Source: Cellulophaga sp. Hel_I_12
Lineage (GTDB): Bacteria > Bacteroidota > Bacteroidia > Flavobacteriales > Flavobacteriaceae
DNA length: 64,000 nt
Assembly (NCBI RefSeq): GCF_000799565.1
Contig: NZ_JUHB01000001.1
Coordinates: 3,847,501-3,911,500, forward strand
Direction of reading: 5' to 3'
This document shows, one piece after another, positions 40,501 through 46,675 of the stretch. The position numbers and the translations under genes are program-made. Position 1 is the first letter of the stretch, and every line of letters starts with the position of its first letter. A model generated the notes under the pieces. That model ran no database searches, was not told where the DNA came from, and saw only the letters and a program-made list of their open reading frames with translations.

Positions 40501-42411
40501 CCAGTAACGGTAGACTTGAGTGCTTATTTAGATAATACCGATGAGCAGAATTTAACCAGTGCAAGTATCGATGCTAGTAATATCTTAACGATAGCGATTG
40601 AAAATGGAGACCCTGTAACGGTAAACCTAAGTGCTTATGTAAATTCAGACAACCAAACAATAGATGCTTTTGCACTTTCTGGAACTACTTTAAGCCTTTC
40701 ATTAGAGCGAGATGGAGTAGCAGATCAAACTGTAGATTTGGGAGCAACATTTGCCACCGACGCAGAAGTGACTTCGGCTGTAAACGCGAGTGCTGCTTTA
40801 GATTTAGATAAAATAATTGGCAATGAAATAACAAATGCTACTGATGCTACCTTAGTACGAGCAGGTGCAGGAACAACAGCAAGTCCGTATACCTTAGATG
40901 TAGCTGTTTCTGGAATCACTGCGAATGAATTAGCGAGTAATGCGGTAACTACTATAAAATTAGCAGACAATGCCGTTACCAGTGCAAAAATAGCTGACGG
41001 AACTATTGTAACCGCTGATTTAGCAAATAACTCGGTGAACAGTTCAAAAATTATAGATGCAAGTATAGTGACAGCTGATTTAGCTGATAATGCTGTTACC
41101 AGTGCTAAAATAGTAGATGGAACTATAGCAACAGTTGATTTAGCTGATAACGCTGTAACTAGCGCTAAAATAGCTAATAACGCAGTAACGCCTTTAAAGA
41201 TAGATGCCGCTATAGCAGGTTCTGGATTAACAAGAAGTGCTTTGGGTGTGTTATCAGTAAATGGAGCGGCTTTAGCTAATGGCAATATCACTTCATCTGA
41301 TTTAACAGTAACAGGGGGTGCCAACGCAGCTTTCACCAATGTGACGTTAACGATTGCTGATAATGCAGTAACAAGTGCTAAAATAGCAGATGGAACTGTA
41401 ACGATAGCTGATTTATCTGATAACTCAGTAACGAGTACAAAGATTGTTGACGGAACCATTGCAGCAGCAGATATAGCCAATAATGCAGTAACGCCATTAA
41501 AGATAGATGCTACACTAGCAGGATCAGGCTTAACAAGAAATGTTACCACAGGAGTTTTATCGGTCGATGGAAGTTTGGCCACGGATACAGAATTAGCGGA
41601 TGCCATAAATGCAAGTGCAGCACTAGATTTAGATAAAATCGTTGGGAATGAAATTACAAATGCTACTGATGCCACATTAGTACGAGCAGGTGCAGGAACA
41701 ACAGCAAGTCCTTATACTTTGGATGTAGCCCCAGCCGGAATTACAGTAAATGAATTAGCTGATAATGCAGTAACCAGTGCCAAAATACTTAATGGAACTA
41801 TTATAACTGCTGACCTGTCTGATAGCTCGGTAACCTCGGCAAAAATTACTGATGGTACTATTGCAAGTGCTGATTTATCCAATAATGCAGTAACTACAGC
41901 CAAAATAGCTGATGATGCAGTAAGCTTATCAAAATTAGCCAATGGCACCACAACAGGGCAGATAATGCGTTGGAATGGTAGCGATTGGGAATTAGCACAA
42001 CCTACAGCAACCACAGTAAATACTACAGTTATAGATGCTGATGGTGACGGTACTAATGAAGCAAACATCCAACAAGTGGTTGATGCCATTGCGCCAATCA
42101 CATCAAAGGCAGCTAGAATTTTTTATCCACCGTCCATAGCTGTCGATGCATCAAGTACTGGAACCTTACGAACTTTAAATTTATATACTGAATATACAGC
42201 TCAGTACGCTACACCAGCTGTAGCCAGTGCAGGTGCACCATTAGCAATACCAACCTACGCTGCTACGGAACTTTATTATTATGTTACTTATTTTGACACC
42301 AGTGTTTTTGCAAATGTTAGTGTCAATGCCAGTGGCGTCATGACTTATGATGTTATTGGTTTGCCATCAGATTATAATTCATTGATCAATGTAGTGTTTG
42401 TAGTAAAGTAA
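31573..42411 (+). CDS. Giant 3612-aa secreted repeat protein
   Basis: An exported fibre-like protein starting MNKKFFLLVFLLISTVAFSQ, a textbook signal peptide; the in-frame TTG at 31543 is less likely. After an N-terminal domain (GDIYVNTNTGVIYFWDGNSW) come five 74-residue units (LTEDGTNLIITDSDNNTVTL type). Then follow 22 units of about 108 residues, each made of a 34-residue NTTNILTLGNGTAADTTVDL element plus two 37-residue SNILTIAIENGDPVTVDLS elements, interrupted twice by an 86-residue spacer. Residues from about 3023 switch to short NAVTSAKIADGT-type repeats like those of tail fibres. A final domain of about 110 residues ends VVFVVK. No Cys occurs in the repeats. No known T9SS domain is seen at the C terminus. 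A surface adhesin or filament is likely. Confidence 0.85.
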   Translation: MNKKFFLLVFLLISTVAFSQTVVTLEDQCNCEVLSGTAVNAPGVSTPSGADIGDIYVNTNTGVIYFWDGNSWELTSSDNQQIQDFSFNGATNQLTLTIENGGSITVDLSSLSDSLADTNTTNTSLTEDGTNLIITDSDNNTVTLALAAIAAVTDTNTTNATFAVVGTDLVITDSEGATVTVALADIAAVTNTNTTNTSLTEDGTNLIITDSDNNTVTLALADIAAVTDTNTTNATFGVVGTDLVITDSEGATVTVALADIAAATNTNTTNTSLTEDGTNLIITDSDNNTVTLALADIAAVTDTNTTNATFAVVGTDLVITDSEGATVTVSLADIAAATNTNTTNTSLTEDGTNLIITDSDNNTVTLALAAIAAVTDTNTTNATFGVVGTDLVITDSEGATVTVALADIAAATNTNTTNTSLTEDGTNLIITDSDNNTVTLALADIAAVTDTNTTNATFAVVGTDLVITDSENNTVTVALADIAAATNTDAQTIALNNTTNILTLGNGTAADTTVDLSAYVSTDDQNLTSATIDGSNILTIAIENGDPVTVDLSAYLDNTDDQNLTSASIDASNILTIAIENGDPVTVNLSAYLDNTDAQTIALNNTTNILTLGNGTAADTTVDLSAYVSTDDQNLTSATIDGSNILTIAIENGDPVTVDLSAYLDNTDEQNLTSASIDASNILTIAIENGDPVTVNLSAYLDNTDAQTIALNNTTNILTLGNGTAADTTVDLSAYVSTDDQNLTSATIDGSNILTIAIENGDPVTVDLSAYLDNTDEQNLTSASIDASNILTIAIENGDPVTVDLSAYLDNTDAQTIALNNTTNILTLGNGTAADTTVDLSAYVSTDDQNLTSATIDGSNILTIAIENGDPVTVDLSAYLDNTDEQNLTSASIDASNILTIAIENGDPVTVNLSAYLDNTDAQTIALNNTTNILTLGNGTAADTTVDLSAYVSTDDQNLTSATIDGSNILTIAIENGDPVTVDLSAYLDNTDEQNLTSASIDASNILTIAIENGDPVTVDLSAYLDNTDAQTIALNNTTNILTLGNGTAADTTVDLSAYVSTDDQNLTSATIASNILTIAIENGDPVTVDLSAYLDNTDEQNLTSASIDASNILTIAIENGDPVTVNLSAYLDNTDAQTIALNNTTNILTLGNGTAADTTVDLSAYVSTDDQNLTSATIDGSNILTIAIENGDPVTVDLSAYLDNTDEQNLTSASIDASNILTIAIENGDPVTVDLSAYVGSDDQTASEVPYTPYKTINSTDTQNALNEIKDEIDALSLAAGANTDDQIIQNFSVDAVNGNLSIQIEDGNTATVPLADIAAEVNTDAQTIALNNTTNILTLGNGTAADTTVDLSAYVSTDDQNLTSATIDGSNILTIAIENGDPVTVDLSAYLDNTDEQNLTSASIDASNILTIAIENGDPVTVNLSAYLDNTDAQTIALNNTTNILTLGNGTAADTTVDLSGYVSTDDQNLTSATIDGSNILTIAIENGDPVTVDLSAYLDNTDDQNLTSASIDASNILTIAIENGDPVTVNLSAYLDNTDAQTIALNNTTNILTLGNGTAADTTVDLSAYVSTDDQNLTSATIDGSNILTIAIENGDPVTVDLSAYLDNTDDQNLTSASIDASNILTIAIENGDPVTVNLSAYLDNTDAQTIALNNTTNILTLGNGTAADTTVDLSAYVSTDDQNLTSATIDGSNILTIAIENGDPVTVDLSAYLDNTDDQNLTSASIDASNILTIAIENGDPVTVNLSAYLDNTDAQTIALNNTTNILTLGNGTAADTTVDLSAYVSTDDQNLTSATIDGSNILTIAIENGDPVTVDLSAYLDNTDEQNLTSASIDASNILTIAIENGDPVTVDLSAYVGSDDQTASEVPYTPYKTINSTDTQNALNEIKDEIDALSLAAGANTDDQIIQNFSVDAVNGNLSIQIEDGNTATVPLADIAAEVNTDAQTIALNNTTNILTLGNGTAADTTVDLSAYVSTDDQNLTSATIDGSNILTIAIENGDPVTVDLSAYLDNTDEQNLTSASIDASNILTIAIENGDPVTVNLSAYLDNTDAQTIALNNTTNILTLGNGTAADTTVDLSAYVSTDDQNLTSATIDGSNILTIAIENGDPVTVDLSAYLDNTDEQNLTSASIDASNILTIAIENGDPVTVNLSAYLDNTDAQTIALNNTTNILTLGNGTAADTTVDLSAYVSTDDQNLTSATIASNILTIAIENGDPVTVDLSAYLDNTDEQNLTSASIDASNILTIAIENGDPVTVNLSAYLDNTDAQTIALNNTTNILTLGNGTAADTTVDLSAYVSTDDQNLTSATIDGSNILTIAIENGDPVTVDLSAYLDNTDDQNLTSASIDASNILTIAIENGDPVTVNLSAYLDNTDAQTIALNNTTNILTLGNGTAADTTVDLSGYVSTDDQNLTSATIDGSNILTIAIENGDPVTVDLSAYLDNTDEQNLTSASIDASNILTIAIENGDPVTVNLSAYLDNTDAQTIALNNTTNILTLGNGTAADTTVDLSAYVSTDDQNLTSATIDGSNILTIAIENGDPVTVDLSAYLDNTDEQNLTSASIDASNILTIAIENGDPVTVNLSAYLDNTDAQTIALNNTTNILTLGNGTAADTTVDLSAYVSTDDQNLTSATIDGSNILTIAIENGDPVTVDLSAYLDNTDEQNLTSASIDASNILTIAIENGDPVTVNLSAYLDNTDAQTIALNNTTNILTLGNGTAADTTVDLSAYVSTDDQNLTSATIDGSNILTIAIENGDPVTVDLSAYLDNTDDQNLTSASIDASNILTIAIENGDPVTVNLSAYLDNTDAQTIALNNTTNILTLGNGTAADTTVDLSAYVSTDDQNLTSATIDGSNILTIAIENGDPVTVDLSAYLDNTDEQNLTSASIDASNILTIAIENGDPVTVNLSAYLDNTDAQTIALNNTTNILTLGNGTAADTTVDLSAYVSTDDQNLTSATIDGSNILTIAIENGDPVTVDLSAYLDNTDEQNLTSASIDASNILTIAIENGDPVTVNLSAYVNSDNQTIDAFALSGTTLSLSLERDGVADQTVDLGATFATDAEVTSAVNASAALDLDKIIGNEITNATDATLVRAGAGTTASPYTLDVAVSGITANELASNAVTTIKLADNAVTSAKIADGTIVTADLANNSVNSSKIIDASIVTADLADNAVTSAKIVDGTIATVDLADNAVTSAKIANNAVTPLKIDAAIAGSGLTRSALGVLSVNGAALANGNITSSDLTVTGGANAAFTNVTLTIADNAVTSAKIADGTVTIADLSDNSVTSTKIVDGTIAAADIANNAVTPLKIDATLAGSGLTRNVTTGVLSVDGSLATDTELADAINASAALDLDKIVGNEITNATDATLVRAGAGTTASPYTLDVAPAGITVNELADNAVTSAKILNGTIITADLSDSSVTSAKITDGTIASADLSNNAVTTAKIADDAVSLSKLANGTTTGQIMRWNGSDWELAQPTATTVNTTVIDADGDGTNEANIQQVVDAIAPITSKAARIFYPPSIAVDASSTGTLRTLNLYTEYTAQYATPAVASAGAPLAIPTYAATELYYYVTYFDTSVFANVSVNASGVMTYDVIGLPSDYNSLINVVFVVK
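31924..33033 (+). repeat. 222-bp tandem repeat, five units
   Basis: Units begin at 31924, 32146, 32368, 32590 and 32812, exactly 222 bp (74 codons) apart. The first four are close copies. The fifth changes near its end (SENNTVTV in place of SEGATVTV) and leads into the next array. Confidence 0.95.
33037..35289 (+). repeat. 324-bp repeat array A, seven units
   Basis: Units start at GATGCTCAGACG: 33037, 33361, 33685, 34009, 34333, 34657 and 34978. The spacing is 324 bp, except for 321 bp in the sixth, where one codon is lost (TIASN for TIDGSN). The last unit runs into the 258-bp spacer. Confidence 0.95.
35290..35547 (+). repeat. 258-bp spacer, copy 1, inside the giant gene
   Basis: Codes for 86 residues (VGSDDQTASEVPYTPYKTIN and on) unlike the 324-bp unit. 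A copy that looks identical base for base occurs at 37156-37413. Confidence 0.92.
35548..37155 (+). repeat. 324-bp repeat array B, five units
   Basis: Units start at 35548, 35872, 36196, 36520 and 36844. One carries SGYVST instead of SAYVST. Together with the following spacer it makes an 1866-bp higher-order unit. Confidence 0.94.
37156..37413 (+). repeat. 258-bp spacer, copy 2
   Basis: It appears identical to 35290-35547 and lies 1866 bp away from it, which points to duplication of a whole block rather than of single units. Confidence 0.92.
37414..40638 (+). repeat. 324-bp repeat array C, ten units
   Basis: Units start at 37414, 37738, 38062, 38383, 38707, 39031, 39355, 39679, 40003 and 40327. 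The third is 321 bp and carries the same TIASN codon loss as in array A. The fifth carries the SGYVST variant seen in array B. Confidence 0.94.
40924..41930 (+). repeat. Short NAVTSAKI-type protein repeats
   Basis: About ten copies of a ~20-residue motif (DNAVTSAKIADGTIVTADLA and variants), in two blocks separated by LTRS/LTRN segments. Such repeats are seen in fibre and tail-like proteins. At DNA level they are far more diverged than the upstream arrays. Confidence 0.75.
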
Positions 42412-42440
42412 TAGGTACGAATAAAAAATAGACAACAAAT

Positions 42441-44456
42441 TTGAAATCAATCAACACATATAAGTTTTTATTCGTTCTTCTCTTTGGATTGCTCTGCGCT
42501 AATTTAGCTAGTGCTCAATATTTGCTGCAAGCACCAAATAGTACCGATGAAAATAATTATCGATGGTTTAATGCTTCCGATACCAATACGGTTTTAGGTA
42601 CTGATTTTTTCTACGAAGTAAATCAACCTGGGGTTTATTTTGCTACCTATGACGGAACAGCCTGTGGAAAAAATGCAACTACGTATTTTATTTTAACAGA
42701 CTGCAATGCACCTGATAATCAAGTGACTTTAGATATCGCAAACAATGTTCCTCCGGGAGCGAGCATTACTTGGTCACCAGCCTTAACAGGGGATCAAAAC
42801 GCACCTACCATTACAGCAACGCAAGATGTTATTAAATATGTCGCCACATTGGTAAAGGCAGGAAACTCAAAATTATTACCGAGTTTTACGGTGGTTTGTA
42901 TGAGTCAATCCAGTACCTTGTTAAATGATGTGGCAACGGTAGATGAAGATTCATTTGTAGTGATTGATATTCTTACTAATGATACTGATGTACCCAATTC
43001 GGGTACCTTAACTACGTCTAGCCCTGCTAATGGTTCAGTAACGATTGATGACAATGGAACACCAAATGATCCGTCTGACGATCGTGTTACCTATACACCC
43101 AATCCTGATTTTAATGGAGCAGATAGTTTTACCTATACCGTATGTAACGCTTTAGGAGATTGTAGTACGGCAACCGTAACGATTGATGTATTGCCAATTT
43201 TAGATACCAATGATGACGTTGTAAGCATTAATGAAAATCAAATTATTGTCATTGATAACTGGGATGTAAATGATAATGACCTTCCATCAAGTGGAACATT
43301 TACAACGACCTCACCTACCAATGGTAGAATCGTTATTGACACAAATGGAACTCCTAACAACCCATCGGATGACATAGTTACGTACACCCCTAATAATGGT
43401 TTTGTAGGCACAGACACTTTTCAATATACCGTTTGTGATACCGCGGGCAACTGCAGCACATCAACCATAACTATAGTAGTTTCGAATGCCTTAGATTTAG
43501 ATAGCGATAATGACGGTATTTTAGATGCATGGGAAGATTTGAATACTGATAATGATAATGATCCAGCAACTAATGCTACCGATTCTGACGGCGACGGAAT
43601 TCCTGATTATTTAGATATTGATTCTGATAATGACGGAATACCGGACAATGTAGAAGCGCAAACCACGGCAGATTATATCGGGCCAAGCGGCGTAGATGCA
43701 AATAATAATGGTTTAGATGATGCTTATGAACAAAATGGTAACCTTGGTTTAATCCCTGTAAATACGGATAACTCAGATTTACCAGATTATTTAGATGAAG
43801 ATAGTGATAATGATGGTGTTCCTGATGCCATTGAAGCGCACGATCACAATCATGATGGTATTCCAGATGTGGTATTATTAGGATTGGATGAAGATAACGA
43901 CGGACTTGATGATGGTTATGAAGGTAGTAATACCAATGATATTGATCCTAATGATGAAATAGATAATCCTTTTACAGATCTTCCAAATACAGATGAAGAT
44001 GATGAAGTAGATTATAGAGATGATGATGACGATGATGATGGTATCGCGACTATCGATGAAGATGTAAATGGTGATGGTAACTGGGCTAATGATGACATTA
44101 ATAATAACGGAATTCCAAATTATTTAGATCCTGATTTAGTGGTTGCGGGTGATAGTATAAAAGTGTATAATGTGGTCACACCTAATGGTGATGGTGCTCA
44201 TGATGTACTTAGAATTGATGGATTAGAAAATTATCCTAATAATACGGTTAAAATATTTAACAGATGGGGTGTGATGGTGTTTGTAACGAAAGCATACAAT
44301 ACCCAAGGAAACGTATTTGATGGTACTTCTAATGGTAGAGTAACTATTGATAAGGACAATAAACTTCCTGTGGGTACCTATTTCTATATCATAGATTATC
44401 AAGATGCCGTCAATAATATGAAAAAACTTACAGGATACATTTACATAAACAGATAG
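42441..44456 (+). CDS. Second CHU_C (T9SS type B) surface protein with tandem Ig-like and TSP3 repeats
   Basis: A 671-aa exported protein starting at TTG. The resulting signal peptide [20 protein letters not shown] is complete and no ATG gives one. After about 130 residues of unassigned sequence come two cadherin/Big-like tandem domains (about 155-245 and 250-350). Both have the DDxVTYTPNxxFxGxDxFxYTVC pattern. TSP3 Asp-rich loops follow (about 350-565) and a CHU_C domain (about 570-671, with [24 protein letters not shown] and [12 protein letters not shown]). It starts 29 bp after the giant gene's stop, so it may be co-transcribed with it. Its PorP/SprF partner is 5 bp downstream. It is an adhesin or gliding-type surface protein by family. 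Confidence 0.9.
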   Translation: MKSINTYKFLFVLLFGLLCANLASAQYLLQAPNSTDENNYRWFNASDTNTVLGTDFFYEVNQPGVYFATYDGTACGKNATTYFILTDCNAPDNQVTLDIANNVPPGASITWSPALTGDQNAPTITATQDVIKYVATLVKAGNSKLLPSFTVVCMSQSSTLLNDVATVDEDSFVVIDILTNDTDVPNSGTLTTSSPANGSVTIDDNGTPNDPSDDRVTYTPNPDFNGADSFTYTVCNALGDCSTATVTIDVLPILDTNDDVVSINENQIIVIDNWDVNDNDLPSSGTFTTTSPTNGRIVIDTNGTPNNPSDDIVTYTPNNGFVGTDTFQYTVCDTAGNCSTSTITIVVSNALDLDSDNDGILDAWEDLNTDNDNDPATNATDSDGDGIPDYLDIDSDNDGIPDNVEAQTTADYIGPSGVDANNNGLDDAYEQNGNLGLIPVNTDNSDLPDYLDEDSDNDGVPDAIEAHDHNHDGIPDVVLLGLDEDNDGLDDGYEGSNTNDIDPNDEIDNPFTDLPNTDEDDEVDYRDDDDDDDGIATIDEDVNGDGNWANDDINNNGIPNYLDPDLVVAGDSIKVYNVVTPNGDGAHDVLRIDGLENYPNNTVKIFNRWGVMVFVTKAYNTQGNVFDGTSNGRVTIDKDNKLPVGTYFYIIDYQDAVNNMKKLTGYIYINR

Positions 44457-44461
44457 TATAC

Positions 44462-45415
44462 ATGAAAAACCCCAATCATCATACTTATTTTAACTCACTA
44501 TTTGCCTTACTATGCTTTACACTATGTGTAACAACTAGTAGTGTTTTTAGCCAGCAAGACGCACAGTATACGCAATACATGTACAACACAGTTAGTGTAA
44601 ATCCTGCCTATGCAGGTTCACGTGGACATATGAGTATTGCAGCCCTGCATCGTTCGCAGTGGTTAGGCTTAGAAGGTGCGCCAACAACGCAAACACTAAA
44701 TGTACATACACCAATTGGGTATAGGGGCATGGGTTTAGGAGTATCCATAGTAAATGATCAAATAGGACCCACCTCTGAAACAAATTTAGATGTTGATTTT
44801 TCATATACCATTCAAACCTCAAGAGAAGGGAAACTGAGTTTTGGACTTAAAGCAAGTGCTAACTTATTAGACATTCGATTTTCACAGTTAGATCAATATG
44901 TTCAGAACGATCAAACCTTACAACAAGATGTCGACAATAGGTTTTCCCCGAATATTGGTGCAGGTGTGTATTATCATACGGATAAATTTTATTTAGGCTT
45001 GTCAGTACCAAGAATATTAGAAACATCTCATTTTGAATCTTCCTCTTTATCGACGGCTAGTGAACAGATGAATTTTTATTTTATTACTGGGTATGTTTGG
45101 GACCTAAATCCTTTCTTAAAATTTAAGCCAACAGTGCTAACTAAAATGGTTCAAGGAGCGCCCTTACAAGTAGATGCATCCGCTAATTTTATGTTTGATA
45201 ATAAATTTATACTCGGTGCGGCATACCGCTGGGATGCTGCACTTAGTGCTCTAGTAGGCTTTCATGTTTCTGATGAGTTGCTCATTGGAATAGCCTATGA
45301 CAGAGAAATTACCGAATTGGGTAATGCTGCCTTTAATGACGGTTCCTTTGAAATTATTTTAAGATATGATTTAGTAAAGACCAGAGGTAACCTAAGATCA
45401 CCTAGATTCTTTTAA
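44462..45415 (+). CDS. PorP/SprF-family protein, second copy
   Basis: A 317-aa paralogue of the protein at 22950. It has a signal sequence ending near VFSQ, the hallmark QQDAQYTQYMYNTVSVNPAY, then SRGHMSIAALHRSQW, and the same SPRFF C terminus. It starts 5 bp after the CHU_C protein's stop, which implies coupled expression. By analogy to SprF it should help export or hold the adjacent type B cargo. Two paralogous pairs at the two ends of the island suggest duplication of a cargo/partner cassette. Confidence 0.92.
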   Translation: MKNPNHHTYFNSLFALLCFTLCVTTSSVFSQQDAQYTQYMYNTVSVNPAYAGSRGHMSIAALHRSQWLGLEGAPTTQTLNVHTPIGYRGMGLGVSIVNDQIGPTSETNLDVDFSYTIQTSREGKLSFGLKASANLLDIRFSQLDQYVQNDQTLQQDVDNRFSPNIGAGVYYHTDKFYLGLSVPRILETSHFESSSLSTASEQMNFYFITGYVWDLNPFLKFKPTVLTKMVQGAPLQVDASANFMFDNKFILGAAYRWDAALSALVGFHVSDELLIGIAYDREITELGNAAFNDGSFEIILRYDLVKTRGNLRSPRFF

Positions 45416-45723
45416 AACGATAAGTTTTTTTTACCAAATTTCACTTCGCTTTTTACTGGTCATCCAATATAAAATAGGCCTAAAGCATTTTTTTGTCTGA
45501 GCTGCTATTCCATAAAAAAATACATCCTCATAGAACTATTAGGTTTTTATATCTTCTTTCTAGTGCTTGTTTTATTGTAACACATGTCTATATATTGATT
45601 TCATAAGGTCTTTAATCATATCCACAGCAATATTTTAGGTTTTCATTATAAATTATAACTTAAAGGTATTATTTTTGTCCTGCGATGTAGTATCGCAATT
45701 GCTAAGATTTAAAGAAGATAAAA
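45416..45723. other. Intergenic region after the island
   Basis: 308 bp without a gene. The right end carries a promoter match (45670-45677) and a small inverted repeat. No clean terminator for the second adhesin operon is visible. Confidence 0.5.
45670..45697 (+). promoter_or_regulatory. idi promoter -7 element with adjoining inverted repeat
   Basis: TATTTTTG (45670-45677) matches TAnnTTTG. Just after it are TGCGAT (45681-45686) and ATCGCA (45692-45697), perfect 6-bp arms around 5 bp. They sit where an initiation-site operator or the top of the leader RNA would be. Confidence 0.45.
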
Positions 45724-46257
45724 TTGAAAGAAGAACGTGTCATACTCGTTAATGAATTAGACGAACAAATTGGTACCATGGCAAAAATGGAAGCTCACGA
45801 AAAGGCCTTACTTCACCGTGCTTTTTCTGTTTTTGTGATGAACGATAAAGGCGAAACTATGTTGCAACAAAGAGCAGCGCATAAATACCACTCTCCTTTA
45901 TTATGGACCAATACCTGTTGCAGTCATCAACGTGTGGGGGAATCAAACATTCAAGCAGGAAAAAGAAGGTTACAAGAAGAAATGGGTTTTACAACCGAAT
46001 TAAAAGAACTTTTTTCATTCATTTACAAAGCACCTTTCGATAATGGGTTAACAGAACACGAATTAGATCATGTGATGATAGGTTATGCCCATGATGCGCC
46101 ACAGATTAATTCTGATGAAGTTGCCGATTGGAAATGGATGAAACCTGAAGCTATAAAAGCAGATATGATTGAAAACCCAGACCGGTATACGGCATGGTTT
46201 AAAATTATTTTTGATAAATTTTACAATCACATTACTGAAAATAATTTTATACAATGA
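45724..46257 (+). CDS. idi: Isopentenyl-diphosphate delta-isomerase, type 1
   Basis: A 177-aa Nudix-fold enzyme that interconverts IPP and DMAPP for isoprenoid synthesis. Metal and catalytic landmarks are HEKALLHRAFSVF (His near 25 and 31), NTCCSHQRVGE with the catalytic Cys near 65-66, the reduced Nudix box RRLQEEMGF, and EHELDHV with paired Glu near 111-113. The start is TTG. The next ATG would remove the conserved EERVILVNELDE N terminus, so the TTG is favoured. It overlaps the next gene by 4 bp. Confidence 0.93.
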   Translation: MKEERVILVNELDEQIGTMAKMEAHEKALLHRAFSVFVMNDKGETMLQQRAAHKYHSPLLWTNTCCSHQRVGESNIQAGKRRLQEEMGFTTELKELFSFIYKAPFDNGLTEHELDHVMIGYAHDAPQINSDEVADWKWMKPEAIKADMIENPDRYTAWFKIIFDKFYNHITENNFIQ

Positions 46258-46661
46258 AAGTAAAAGTAAGTAGAAAAGCACATTTTAATTCCGCACATAG
46301 ATTATACAGACCAGATTGGAGTTTTGAAAAGAATGATGCTGTTTTTGGTTTGTGTAATAACCCTAATTTTCATGGCCACAATTACGAACTTATTGTAAGT
46401 GTTACCGGTGAAATCGATAAAGAAACAGGATTTGTTATGGATGTAAAAATCCTAAAAGATTTAATTAAAAGCGAAATTGAAAATGCCTTTGATCACAAAA
46501 ATCTAAACGTAGAGGTTCCTGAATTTAAAAACCTAAATCCCACAGCTGAGAATATTGCAGTGGTCATTTGGGATAAATTAAGACCACATATTGATCAAGA
46601 TAAAGAGTTAGAGGTGGTGCTCTATGAAACCCCAAGAAACTTTGTGAGCTATTCAGGATAA
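46254..46661 (+). CDS. 6-pyruvoyl/6-carboxy-tetrahydropterin synthase family protein
   Basis: A 135-aa T-fold enzyme acting on 7,8-dihydroneopterin triphosphate. Zinc ligands are His15 (FNSAHRLYRP) and the HGH at 40-42. The catalytic Cys34 sits in CNNPNFHGHNYE, giving a CxxxxxHGH motif. From memory of the COG0720 family, this five-residue spacing is that of mammalian-type 6-pyruvoyltetrahydropterin synthase, while QueD of queuosine synthesis has CxxxHGH. Annotation as queD is therefore not safe. The start overlaps idi by 4 bp, and manA follows 14 bp after, so the three form an operon of unrelated cytosolic enzymes. Confidence 0.88.
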   Translation: MKVKVSRKAHFNSAHRLYRPDWSFEKNDAVFGLCNNPNFHGHNYELIVSVTGEIDKETGFVMDVKILKDLIKSEIENAFDHKNLNVEVPEFKNLNPTAENIAVVIWDKLRPHIDQDKELEVVLYETPRNFVSYSG

Positions 46662-46675
46662 ATAAAAAAATAAGC

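Noticed and set aside
31924-40638. CRISPR-like regularly spaced repeats
   Set aside because: The units are 222 and 324 bp, contiguous, in frame and coding. There are no short repeats with unique spacers and no cas genes.
18476-45415. Prophage or integrated element, suggested by the tail-fibre-like repeats
   Set aside because: No integrase, terminase, capsid, portal or attachment repeats are present, and all large proteins have Sec signal peptides, which phage fibres lack.
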